DNA of 64,000 bases, from the NCBI GenBank assembly GCA_032586195.1, contig JAWHQP010000007.1, forward strand, positions 73,115 through 137,114, given 5' to 3'. The notes under the pieces were generated by a model. The model was given only the letters and a program-made list of their open reading frames with translations. It made no database searches and had not been told where the DNA came from. This document shows, piece by piece, positions 17,233 through 25,527 of this stretch. The stretch is from JAWHQP01 sp032586195. GTDB taxonomy: Bacteria; Pseudomonadota; Gammaproteobacteria; Enterobacterales; Pasteurellaceae. The position numbers and the translations under genes were made by a program. Positions within the stretch are counted from its first letter, which is position 1, and each line of letters begins with the position of its first letter.

Positions 17233-19092
17233 ATGATTATCGTCACTTCAGGCCATGTTGATCACGGCAAAACCGCACTATTACAAGCATTGACCGGCAC
17301 CAATACCGCTCATTTACCCGAAGAAAAAAAACGCGGCATGACCATTGATTTAGGCTACGCTTACCTGCCGTTGCGGGATAAAGTGCTTGGTTTTATTGAT
17401 GTGCCGGGCCATGAAAAATTTCTCGCTAATATGCTGGCGGGCCTGGGCGGCATTCACTATGCCATGCTGATTGTGGCGGCGGACGAAGGCATAAAAGCCC
17501 AAACCAAAGAGCACTTAGCTATTCTGCGGCTGTTGCAGCTGGAACAGATTATTCTGGTCATTACTAAAGCGGATCGCGCGAATGTAGAACAAATTGAGCA
17601 GTTAAAACAGCATTTAACCGGCCGTTACCCTGAATTAGCTCATAGTGCGTGCTTTGTGACCTCCGCCTATACCAATCAAGGCATTGCCGAATTGCGGGAT
17701 TATCTCGCCACTCTGCCGAATTTAGCCGATGCACACAAGCCGTTCCGTTACGCCATTGATCGTGTTTTTACCGTCAAAGGGGCGGGCACCGTAGTGACGG
17801 GTACGGCATTCAGCGGTGAAGTCAAGCTCGACGATGAGCTTTATCTTTCCAATGGCGAAAAAGTCCGGATTAAAAACATTCACGCCCAGAATCAGCCAAG
17901 CAAACAAGGACTTGCGGGTCAGCGTTTGGCGTTAAATATTAATTCGGATCTGGCCCGTTCCGAGATTCAACGGGGTGATTGGCTGTTTTCGCAAATGCCC
18001 CTTGAACCGACCTCTCGTGCAACTATTCAATTGACGGCCGAAATGCCGTTGAATGAAAACCAGCCCGTGCATATTTATCATGCGGCAGCCCGCACTGTCG
18101 GCAAGTTGAATTTATTAAGCGCAAAGAATCTGCGACCGAATGAACAAGGCTTAGCGGAATTAATCTTGGATACGCCGTTGTTTTTAGCTTATGGCGACAA
18201 ATTAATTCTGCGCAGCGGCGATGCCAAACAACTGGCGGCGGGCGCAAAAATCCTCGAAATCAATTCTCCTAAACGGCATAAAAAAACGGAATCCCGTTTA
18301 GTTTATCTTGCTCAATTGCAAGCGGCGAAAACCGACGGAGAGCGGATCGCCTTGTATTTACAGGAAAAAGCCGTTTCCACCCGGCAGCTGATGTGGACGG
18401 AACAACTTACGCCGCTTCAACTGGAACAATGTTTGCAACGGCAACAGGCCGTGCGTTTTCAAGATTGGTGTTTCAACGCCGATTACCAACAGCGTGAAAG
18501 TCAAAAAATCAGCACCGCACTTGCACAGTATCATGAACAGCACAGCGACCAATTAGGCTTGGGCAAAGCCCGTTTATACCGTATTGCCGCCCTGAATCAG
18601 CCGGAAAAATTAATTTATCATTTTATCGACCGACTATTGGCGCAAGGCATATTAGCTCAAACCCGCGGCTGGCTGCATTTGCCTGAACACAGCCTGCAAT
18701 TTTCCGCCGAAGAACGCGGCTTATGGCAGCTGGTGTCGGCTGAATACGCCAGCCAAGGCAATCGAGCCTTATGGGTGCGTGAGCTGGCAAATACCTTGGG
18801 TTACGAAGAAAGCCTGATGCGGAATTTTTTATATAAAGCGGGTAAATTAGGCTTTTTAACCGCGGTGGTGAAAGACCGTTTTTTCCTGACCGAGGATATT
18901 TATCGCTACGCTCGGTTAGTGAAAGCGACCGTCAATGAGCAAGGCTGTATTTCCGTCAACCAATTACGCGATCAATTGCAATTCGGACGAAAACTCACGG
19001 TACAATTAGTGGAATATTTTGATCGTTGCGGCTTTTTGCGCCGTAAGGGAAATGTGCATATTTTGCGCGACGCGGAAATATTCGACCAGTAG
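17233..19092 (+). CDS. selB: Selenocysteine-specific elongation factor
   Basis: A 619-residue translation factor that delivers Sec-tRNA to UGA codons marked by a SECIS hairpin. The GTPase domain starts at residue 1 with GHVDHGKTALLQA (G1), then DVPGHEKFLANML (G3) and TKAD (G4); EF-Tu-like beta-barrels follow to about residue 340. The C-terminal 270 residues contain the winged-helix repeats that bind SECIS RNA, ending QFGRKLTVQLVEYFDRCGFLRRKGN. The length matches E. coli SelB (614). It is 4 bp behind selA. No selenoprotein gene is seen in this window. Confidence 0.96.
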   Translation: MIIVTSGHVDHGKTALLQALTGTNTAHLPEEKKRGMTIDLGYAYLPLRDKVLGFIDVPGHEKFLANMLAGLGGIHYAMLIVAADEGIKAQTKEHLAILRLLQLEQIILVITKADRANVEQIEQLKQHLTGRYPELAHSACFVTSAYTNQGIAELRDYLATLPNLADAHKPFRYAIDRVFTVKGAGTVVTGTAFSGEVKLDDELYLSNGEKVRIKNIHAQNQPSKQGLAGQRLALNINSDLARSEIQRGDWLFSQMPLEPTSRATIQLTAEMPLNENQPVHIYHAAARTVGKLNLLSAKNLRPNEQGLAELILDTPLFLAYGDKLILRSGDAKQLAAGAKILEINSPKRHKKTESRLVYLAQLQAAKTDGERIALYLQEKAVSTRQLMWTEQLTPLQLEQCLQRQQAVRFQDWCFNADYQQRESQKISTALAQYHEQHSDQLGLGKARLYRIAALNQPEKLIYHFIDRLLAQGILAQTRGWLHLPEHSLQFSAEERGLWQLVSAEYASQGNRALWVRELANTLGYEESLMRNFLYKAGKLGFLTAVVKDRFFLTEDIYRYARLVKATVNEQGCISVNQLRDQLQFGRKLTVQLVEYFDRCGFLRRKGNVHILRDAEIFDQ

Positions 19093-19158
19093 AACTTTAC
19101 CTCTCTTAAGGTAAAATCTGCTTGACTATTTTATTCGGACGCTTAAAATTTTAGTCAC

Positions 19159-19206
19159 TTAATCGATTAAGCCAATAGAAATTATGAGATTGGCTTAATC
19201 GATTAA
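19159..19206 (+). promoter_or_regulatory. Double palindromic operator upstream of yagU
   Basis: TTAATCGATTAAGCCAAT (19159-19176) and its exact complement (19189-19206) form an 18-bp inverted repeat around 12 bases. Each arm also contains the self-complementary 12-mer TTAATCGATTAA, with the copies 36 bp apart. The AATCGATT core fits the AAxCGxTT pattern of LacI/GalR-family operators. No T-run follows, so a terminator is less likely. It lies 67 bp upstream of the yagU start. Confidence 0.55.
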
Positions 19207-19273
19207 CATTTATTCAGTGTCTTTAATTGATATTATTTAAAGGCTTTTTTTGACTTATACCTTGGAGTTTTAT

Positions 19274-19912
19274 ATGTCAGGTATCTTTACTCAATCCAAC
19301 CGTCGCCGTTATGGTGTTGCGGTGTTCGTTGGTATCATAGCCGGTATTATTTCAGCATTTGTAAAATGGGGTGGCGAACATCCATTCCCGCCGCGCAGCC
19401 CGTTGGATTTATTCACGGCAAAATGTCCGCAGCCGATGCTGGATGCATTAAACAGCGGCGCAATGACGATGAACGACGCTTTAGCCCAATGTTCACGTGC
19501 TTTCTTAAATCCTCCATACGTTTTCCTGCGTGATACGTTAGGTGTAGCAGATCCGAATGCGGCAGTATATACCTTTGCTGATCAGGCATTTAACTGGGTT
19601 GGGGTAACTCACATTACTTTCTCCTTAGTGTTTGCCATCGGTTACTGTTTAGTGGCCGAAGTATTCCCTAAAATCAAATTCTGGCAAGGTATCGGTGCCG
19701 GTCTGTTAGCCTGTATCGGCGCTCACTACATCGTATTTCCATTGGCTGGCTGGACTCCGCCGGTAGCGGAATGGCCGTGGTATGAACATGTTTCCGAAAT
19801 TTTAGGTCATATCTTCTGGTTCTGGTCAATTGAAGTTATCCGTCGCGACCTGCGTAACCGCATTACGCACGAACCGGATGCTGAAGTGCCGCTGGATGCA
19901 AAATTCCGCTAA
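19274..19912 (+). CDS. yagU: YagU family inner membrane protein (DUF1440)
   Basis: A 212-residue membrane protein matching E. coli YagU through most of its length: SNRRRYGVAVFVGIIAG, FVKWGGEHPFPPRSP, FLRDTLGV.DPNAAVYTFADQ.FNWVGVTH, and the C-terminal FWSIEVIRRDLRNRITHEPD. Three to four hydrophobic segments are visible. YagU is an inner membrane protein reported to help acid resistance in E. coli, with unknown mechanism. ATG 19274 is chosen because GGAG lies at 19264-19267; eight further upstream codons are open. A strong hairpin terminator follows, and a striking double palindrome lies in its promoter region. Confidence 0.92.
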   Translation: MSGIFTQSNRRRYGVAVFVGIIAGIISAFVKWGGEHPFPPRSPLDLFTAKCPQPMLDALNSGAMTMNDALAQCSRAFLNPPYVFLRDTLGVADPNAAVYTFADQAFNWVGVTHITFSLVFAIGYCLVAEVFPKIKFWQGIGAGLLACIGAHYIVFPLAGWTPPVAEWPWYEHVSEILGHIFWFWSIEVIRRDLRNRITHEPDAEVPLDAKFR

Positions 19913-19928
19913 CTTCTCATTTATGATA

Positions 19929-19955
19929 AAAAACCCGCCGGTCGGCGGGTTTTTA
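19929..19955. terminator. Bidirectional intrinsic terminator
   Basis: CCCGCCG (19934-19940) and CGGCGGG (19943-19949) form a GC-rich stem flanked by A6 and T5, serving yagU on the plus strand and the amidohydrolase gene on the minus strand. Confidence 0.88.
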
Positions 19956-19972
19956 CTGCGTTAAATACCAAA

Positions 19973-21010
19973 CTAAATCTTAAATAATTTTGCCGCATTA
20001 CCGCTACGGATTTTTTCTTTACTTTGTTCTGAAATGGCTAACTGATCAATAAACTTCACTCCCTCTGACATCCAGTCATACACCACAGGGAATGAACTGC
20101 CGAACAAGCAATGATCCGCACCGCAAACCTGAATCGCACATTCCACCTGCGCTTTTCCCCAGGAAGCGGGATGTGTCATGTCAAAGAAAATATTATGCTG
20201 CAGATAATGATTAATACGTTCCGCTTCGCTGGTATCAAAACGCTGCATTGCTTCTGTTTTATGTGACTGATGAGGCATAAGTAAATTTGCCATAGCAAAC
20301 CAATTTCCACCAAACATAGTATGAATAAACTTCAAGTTCGGAAATTCATCAAAAATACCGCTGAACAGCTCTCGACCTAACGCAATGCCCTGATCCATAA
20401 TACGTCCGTATTCACGCCGCAAGTTAGTAAATTCATAGATAGATTGCCAATACACCGGTAATGGGGTATGATGAATCACCACCGGTACATCAAGATCATT
20501 CAATACCTTAAGATACGGACGGAACGCTTCATCATCAAGATAAAGCTGCCCATAATGACAAGCAAGCTGAACGCCGACCATACCTAATTCATTAATACAA
20601 CGTTCCAGCTCATAGAGATTTTCCTTTCCACCCCAAGGAGGCAGCGCCACCGTTGCATAAAGACGGCCATGAGAACGTTTGCACATATCCGCGGCGTTAT
20701 CATTGACAATCTTACACATTTCCAACGGCAGCCATTCCTGCCATACGGGCACACGTAAGATGCCTTTATCCACGCCGGCCTCATCCATTGCTTTTAGTTT
20801 TGCTTCCAGTGAATAATCACCTTCCACATAATTTAAATTAGGAAAGCCTTTCGGTTTTTGCAGAACAAGATGTTTTTTTCCGTCACTACGGGTGTCACAG
20901 CTGGCAATTTCACCAAAGCTACGCGGGGCACTGTCAAGAAAACCATTTAGGATGTGCTCATCGGTAAACAGATTTTCCGGGAGATGATGAATGTTTATAT
21001 CAATAATCAT
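19973..21010 (-). CDS. Amidohydrolase-family protein with altered metal ligands
   Basis: A 345-residue TIM-barrel protein of the amidohydrolase-2 family (PF04909, the group of ACMSD and gamma-resorcylate decarboxylase). ATG 21010 is chosen because AAGGAGG precedes it. Barrel motifs are present: VVIHHTPLP, KFIHTMFGGNWF and CLFGSSFPVVYDW. Two usual metal sites differ: the N-terminal DxHxH reads DINIH (Asn for the first His), and the FGSD aspartate is Ser (FGSS). A cytoplasmic hydrolase or non-oxidative decarboxylase of a cyclic acid is plausible, but the changes make metal use uncertain. It stands alone, convergent with yagU. Confidence 0.75.
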   Translation of the reverse strand: MIIDINIHHLPENLFTDEHILNGFLDSAPRSFGEIASCDTRSDGKKHLVLQKPKGFPNLNYVEGDYSLEAKLKAMDEAGVDKGILRVPVWQEWLPLEMCKIVNDNAADMCKRSHGRLYATVALPPWGGKENLYELERCINELGMVGVQLACHYGQLYLDDEAFRPYLKVLNDLDVPVVIHHTPLPVYWQSIYEFTNLRREYGRIMDQGIALGRELFSGIFDEFPNLKFIHTMFGGNWFAMANLLMPHQSHKTEAMQRFDTSEAERINHYLQHNIFFDMTHPASWGKAQVECAIQVCGADHCLFGSSFPVVYDWMSEGVKFIDQLAISEQSKEKIRSGNAAKLFKI

Positions 21011-21173
21011 AATAAGCCTCCTTATATGATAAAACGATACAACATGCAGGGTAATTACATGTACATAATAAATCATCCAAGTTAGCTCAAATAATAGTCT
21101 TGTCCATCCGCCTTTTCAATCGCAAAATGCTCTTTATCGGGAGCTAAATACTCCTAAAAATTTCTATGCAATA

Positions 21174-21866
21174 TTATTTTTTTAATTTTAAGGTTTGAAA
21201 CAGCCGCTCAAGTTCGCTTTGGTTTAAACGATAATAACTGCCGTTCGGGATATTCCCTACATTGAAACAAGCTAATCCGTAGCGGATCAACCGCAAAGTG
21301 GGGAAACCGATATGAGCCGTCATGCGTCGAACCTGGCGATTTCGCCCCTCGCTGATTTTAATTTCTAACCAGCTGGTCGGTATGCTTTTACGTTCACGGA
21401 TAGGCGGATTACGCCGCCACAACCATTCGGGCTGATCAATTAAACACACCTCGGCAGGCAAGGTCATGCCGTCTTTTAGCTCTACCCCTCGACGTAATTT
21501 TGCCAAATCCGTTTCCGTCGGAATGCCTTCCACCTGTACTAGATAGGTTTTCGGGGTTTTAAATTTAGGATCAGCCAAACGATGTTGTATATCGCCGTTA
21601 TTGGTCAGTAATAACAGGCCTTCACTATCTCGATCCAACCGACCGGCGGCATACACATTCGGCAGCGTGATAAAATTCTTGAGAGTTGTTCTGCCGTTTT
21701 CATCGGTGAACTGTGACAGTACGTCGAAGGGTTTGTTAAACAGGATAACCGTGGTTTGAGCCAACGTGATTGGCTTGGATTTATTCAAAACTCGCGATTT
21801 CGGCACCGCACTTTTGGATGGGCGCCGACGGGAAAACCCAGCATTTGTTAATTGAGAAATTTTCAT
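21174..21866 (-). CDS. rluE: 23S rRNA pseudouridine(2457) synthase
   Basis: A 230-residue RsuA/RluB-type pseudouridine synthase. VILFNKPFDVLSQFTDE opens the catalytic domain, YAAGRLDRDSEGLLLLTNNG carries the catalytic Asp (GRLDxxSxGLL), and EGRNRQVRRMTAHIGFPTLRLIR is the RNA-binding part. There is no N-terminal S4 domain, as in RluE, but a basic tail of about 35 residues. It modifies U2457 in 23S rRNA. It starts 5 bp from the end of the HAD gene's start codon on the other side (21871), and a USS lies within the basic tail. Confidence 0.88.
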   Translation of the reverse strand: MKISQLTNAGFSRRRPSKSAVPKSRVLNKSKPITLAQTTVILFNKPFDVLSQFTDENGRTTLKNFITLPNVYAAGRLDRDSEGLLLLTNNGDIQHRLADPKFKTPKTYLVQVEGIPTETDLAKLRRGVELKDGMTLPAEVCLIDQPEWLWRRNPPIRERKSIPTSWLEIKISEGRNRQVRRMTAHIGFPTLRLIRYGLACFNVGNIPNGSYYRLNQSELERLFQTLKLKK

Positions 21867-21870
21867 TGGA

Positions 21871-22656
21871 TTAACCGAAAATCCGCTCCAGTATCAATGC
21901 GATTCCATCATGGTCGTTATCGGCGGTGACTTTTTTTGCGCATTGTTTTATTTCATCAGGAGCGTTCCCCATCGCTACGCTCAAACCGGCATATTGCAGC
22001 ATATCGAGATCATTAAAATTATCACCAAAGGCTATTACTTGTTCGGCCCGCACCTGTAAATGATGTTCCATAAATTGAATGGCTTTAGCCTTGGTCGCGG
22101 CTTTATTCATAATCTCCAGATATTCGGGCTTAGAACGGTGAATGCTCAAGTGCGGTGCTGAATTTTTGAGTTTTTGCTCAAGGGTTTTAATTTCAACCGC
22201 TTCTCCCATGATGAGCAATTTATGTATTTCAGGCAAAATAGCAGGCTTGATTTGAGCGGAAAGATGAGTAATCTCCGCCTCTTGCCGTGTCCAATAATTA
22301 GCTAAGTCATTGGAATACCAGTCCAGTCCTGCATAATAATTAATGGAAAGATGCTGAAAATTCGCCAAAATTTGCTCCAACAGCTGCACATCCGCAAGTT
22401 CAATCACGACAGAATAAAGCGGATTAAGTTGGTGATCCAGAATTAATGCCCCGCTATAACAAATAATCGCTTGTTGCGTTTTCAATTGTCGGGTATAGGG
22501 CGTAATGGCATAAGGAGGACGAGCGGATACAGGAATAAAGGGAATCCCCCGAGCAATCACCTTTTTAACCGCCCGTTCGGTGCGAGGCGATATTTGGTGT
22601 CGGCTATCTAACAATGTGCCGTCAATATCGCTAAAAATGGCTTGGTAGGTTTGCAT
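21871..22656 (-). CDS. Cof-type HAD phosphatase (YidA-like)
   Basis: A 261-residue HAD hydrolase of the Cof/YidA subfamily (PF08282). Motif I is FSDIDGTLLDS with the nucleophile Asp near residue 10; motif II is PVSARPPY; motif III is KAIQFMEHH; motif IV is IAFGDNFNDLDML. A C2B cap lies between. It dephosphorylates sugar phosphates or similar metabolites in the cytoplasm; the actual substrate cannot be told. It is followed closely by rluE (4-bp gap) on the same strand, so the two are probably co-transcribed. Confidence 0.87.
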   Translation of the reverse strand: MQTYQAIFSDIDGTLLDSRHQISPRTERAVKKVIARGIPFIPVSARPPYAITPYTRQLKTQQAIICYSGALILDHQLNPLYSVVIELADVQLLEQILANFQHLSINYYAGLDWYSNDLANYWTRQEAEITHLSAQIKPAILPEIHKLLIMGEAVEIKTLEQKLKNSAPHLSIHRSKPEYLEIMNKAATKAKAIQFMEHHLQVRAEQVIAFGDNFNDLDMLQYAGLSVAMGNAPDEIKQCAKKVTADNDHDGIALILERIFG

Positions 22657-22735
22657 ATTTAATCCCTTGCTTTAAAGCGTTCCTTTATTTTACGCAACAC
22701 ACTGAAAAATAGCACCGTACTTTATCGATTCTTTC

Positions 22736-22760
22736 AAAAAAAACCACCTTACGGTGGTTT
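22736..22760 (-). terminator. Terminator of the ATP synthase operon
   Basis: AAACCACC (22741-22748) and GGTGGTTT (22753-22760) form an 8-bp stem with a 4-base loop; on the minus strand a run of eight T follows (complement of 22736-22743). It lies 20 bp past atpC. Confidence 0.9.
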
Positions 22761-22779
22761 TTGACATGTTGCGGATGAA

Positions 22780-23208
22780 TCAGCGTTTTGATTTGACTAA
22801 TTTTTCCGTCATTTCGTAAGCACGAAGTTTTGCCAGTTCTTTGGAAAGTTTCGCCACCAGCATCTCGTGATTCGTATCTGCGTGGTGAGCGATAATGTTT
22901 TCTTCCGCTTTGCGTTTAGCGTTAAGAATACGTTCCTGATCCAACTCAGAACCGCGAATTGCAACGTCAGCAAGTACAGTCACTATGGTCGGCTGCACTT
23001 CTAAAAAGCCGCCGGATACATAGATAACATCTTCCGAACCGTCTTCCAAGGTAAATTTGACAATACCCGGTTTAATACTGGTCAATAACGGGGTGTGACC
23101 GGGCAGAATACCAAGTTCACCCTCCGAGCCCGTGGCTTGAACACTTTTTACTACGCCGGCAAAAATCTGTTGTTCCGCACTTACCACTGTTAAGTTAAAT
23201 GTTGCCAT
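22780..23208 (-). CDS. atpC: F1 ATP synthase epsilon subunit
   Basis: A 142-residue protein: N-terminal beta-sandwich (ATFNLTVVSAEQQIF, GSEGELGILPGHTPLL) and a C-terminal helical hairpin that inhibits hydrolysis. Start 23208 follows AAGGAG; an upstream in-frame TTG lies within the ribosome site and is not used. It is the last gene of the operon, directly before the terminator. Confidence 0.95.
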   Translation of the reverse strand: MATFNLTVVSAEQQIFAGVVKSVQATGSEGELGILPGHTPLLTSIKPGIVKFTLEDGSEDVIYVSGGFLEVQPTIVTVLADVAIRGSELDQERILNAKRKAEENIIAHHADTNHEMLVAKLSKELAKLRAYEMTEKLVKSKR

Positions 23209-23245
23209 TGTTTTCTCCTTCAAGAATCAATTTCACTTGAAGTGA

Positions 23246-24619
23246 TTACATATTTTTCGCTTTTTCTAGCACTTCTTCAATTGAACCCACCATATAGAAC
23301 GCCTGTTCCGGAATATGGTCGTATTCGCCGGCTAAAATACCTTTGAAACCACGAATGGTATCTTTTAAGGATACATATTTACCCGGTGAACCCGTAAACA
23401 CTTCAGCAACATGGAATGGCTGTGATAAGAAACGTTCAATTTTACGTGCACGCGCTACCACCAATTTATCGTCTTCGGATAATTCATCCATACCAAGAAT
23501 AGCGATAATGTCTTTCAATTCCTTATAGCGCTGTAGGGTTCCCTGCACGCCTCGTGCTACATCATAGTGTTCTTGACCAACTACTAACGGATCTAACTGA
23601 CGTGAAGTGGAATCCAACGGGTCAACCGCAGGATAAATACCCAGGGAAGCAATATTACGACTTAATACCACGGTAGAGTCCAAGTGCGCGAAAGTGGTCG
23701 CAGGAGACGGGTCGGTTAAGTCATCCGCAGGCACATATACCGCCTGTACGGAGGTAATAGAACCTGTTTTGGTGGAGGTAATACGTTCCTGCAGCACACC
23801 CATTTCTTCCGCAAGGGTCGGCTGATAACCTACCGCGGAAGGCATACGGCCCAATAAAGCGGAGACTTCCGTACCGGCAAGAGTATAACGATAAATATTG
23901 TCCACGAAGAATAATACATCACGGCCTTCTTCACGGAATTTTTCCGCCATGGTTAAACCGGTTAACGCCACGCGCAGACGGTTACCCGGCGGTTCGTTCA
24001 TCTGTCCATACACCAAGGATACTTTATCCAACACGTTAGATTCCGTCATTTCATGATAGAAGTCGTTACCTTCACGGGTACGTTCACCCACACCGGCAAA
24101 TACGGAATAACCCGAATGCTCAATGGCGATATTACGGATTAATTCCATCATGTTTACCGTTTTACCCACACCGGCACCACCGAATAAACCGACCTTACCC
24201 CCTTTCGCGAACGGGCAAATTAAGTCGATTACTTTAATCCCGGTTTCCAATAATTCCGTACTGTTAGATTGGTCTTCGTAGCTTGGTGCCGGGCGGTGAA
24301 TCGCCCATTTTTCTTCCGCACCAATATCGCCGCGTTCATCAACCGGTTCACCCAGTACATTCATAATACGGCCTAAGGTTTTCACCCCTACCGGCACAGA
24401 AATCGGACTTCCGGTGTTGGATACGTTTAAACCGCGTTTTAAACCGTCCGAGGTACCCAATGCGATACAACGAACTACACCGCCGCCTAATTGCTGTTGA
24501 ACCTCAAGGGTTAATCCTGTTTCAACTTTTAATGCATCGTAAACTTTTGGTACTGCATCTTGTGGGAATTCAACATCGATTACCGCCCCGATAATCTGTA
24601 CAATTTTTCCTGCTGACAT
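23246..24619 (-). CDS. atpD: F1 ATP synthase beta subunit
   Basis: The 457-residue catalytic subunit. Walker A is GGAGVGKT (about residue 149), the catalytic Glu lies in GERTREGNDFY, Walker B is VLFFVDNIYRYT, and the DELSEDD motif sits in the C-terminal domain. Length and order match E. coli AtpD (460). It lies 37 bp upstream of atpC and 17 bp after atpG. Confidence 0.97.
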   Translation of the reverse strand: MSAGKIVQIIGAVIDVEFPQDAVPKVYDALKVETGLTLEVQQQLGGGVVRCIALGTSDGLKRGLNVSNTGSPISVPVGVKTLGRIMNVLGEPVDERGDIGAEEKWAIHRPAPSYEDQSNSTELLETGIKVIDLICPFAKGGKVGLFGGAGVGKTVNMMELIRNIAIEHSGYSVFAGVGERTREGNDFYHEMTESNVLDKVSLVYGQMNEPPGNRLRVALTGLTMAEKFREEGRDVLFFVDNIYRYTLAGTEVSALLGRMPSAVGYQPTLAEEMGVLQERITSTKTGSITSVQAVYVPADDLTDPSPATTFAHLDSTVVLSRNIASLGIYPAVDPLDSTSRQLDPLVVGQEHYDVARGVQGTLQRYKELKDIIAILGMDELSEDDKLVVARARKIERFLSQPFHVAEVFTGSPGKYVSLKDTIRGFKGILAGEYDHIPEQAFYMVGSIEEVLEKAKNM

Positions 24620-24636
24620 TACCGTTCCTCTATGTG

Positions 24637-25506
24637 TTAAATTGCCGCGGCACCCGCAACAATTTCATTTAATTCATTTGTGATATTTGCTTGGCGAGCT
24701 TTGTTATACACCAACTGCAAGTCATTGATTAAATTACCCGCATTGTCCGTTGCTGCTTTCATTGCCACCATCCGAGCTGCCTGCTCTGAAGCCAGATTAT
24801 CAACCACTGCCTGATAAACCTGAGATTCTAAATAACGAGTCAGTAAGCTGTCTAACAGCTCTTTTGCTTCCGGCTCATAGATATAATCCCAAATTTGTTT
24901 TTTCTCACCTAAATTATCGTCTTTTAATTCCGGTAGAGGAACAAGCTGTTCTAAAATCGGCTTTTGCGACATCGTATTGATAAACTTATTGTAAGCGATA
25001 TAGATAGCATCAATTTCGCCGTTACGATAAGCCTCAAACATGCCATTTGCGATACCGAGCAGCTCTTCCACGGTTGGAGCATCGCCCATACCGGAATGTT
25101 GTGCTCTGATGTTCAACGCTAAAGTGCGGAAAAACGAAATACCTTTTGAACCGATCACACCCAGTTCAAGCCCGATATTTTTATCTTTCCAACCTTTTAT
25201 CTCGCCAAGCACGGATTTAAATAAATTAATATTTAAACCACCGCACATGCCTCGATCGGTTGATACGATCAGAATCCCCACCTTTTTCACTTCTCGTTCC
25301 GTTAAAAATGGGTGTTTATAACCGACGTTTGCTTTAGATATATGGCTGATAACATGACGAATAGTTTCAGAATACGGGCGAGATGCCGCCATACGATCCT
25401 GCGTTTTACGCATTTTCGATGTCGCTACCATTTCCATTGCCTTGGTAATTTTCTGTGTACTCTGTACACTGGCAATTTTGGTTTTTATCTCTTTTCCACC
25501 GGCCAT
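24637..25506 (-). CDS. atpG: F1 ATP synthase gamma subunit
   Basis: A 289-residue central stalk protein. The N-terminal helix (KEIKTKIASVQSTQKITKAMEMVA) and the C-terminal helix (AARMVAMKAATDNAGNLINDL) form the coiled coil that turns inside the alpha/beta hexamer; STDRGMCGGLNINLF is the conserved fold motif. It lies between atpA and atpD in standard order. Confidence 0.97.
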   Translation of the reverse strand: MAGGKEIKTKIASVQSTQKITKAMEMVATSKMRKTQDRMAASRPYSETIRHVISHISKANVGYKHPFLTEREVKKVGILIVSTDRGMCGGLNINLFKSVLGEIKGWKDKNIGLELGVIGSKGISFFRTLALNIRAQHSGMGDAPTVEELLGIANGMFEAYRNGEIDAIYIAYNKFINTMSQKPILEQLVPLPELKDDNLGEKKQIWDYIYEPEAKELLDSLLTRYLESQVYQAVVDNLASEQAARMVAMKAATDNAGNLINDLQLVYNKARQANITNELNEIVAGAAAI

Positions 25507-25527
25507 GTTATTTCTCCGTTTCCGTTA

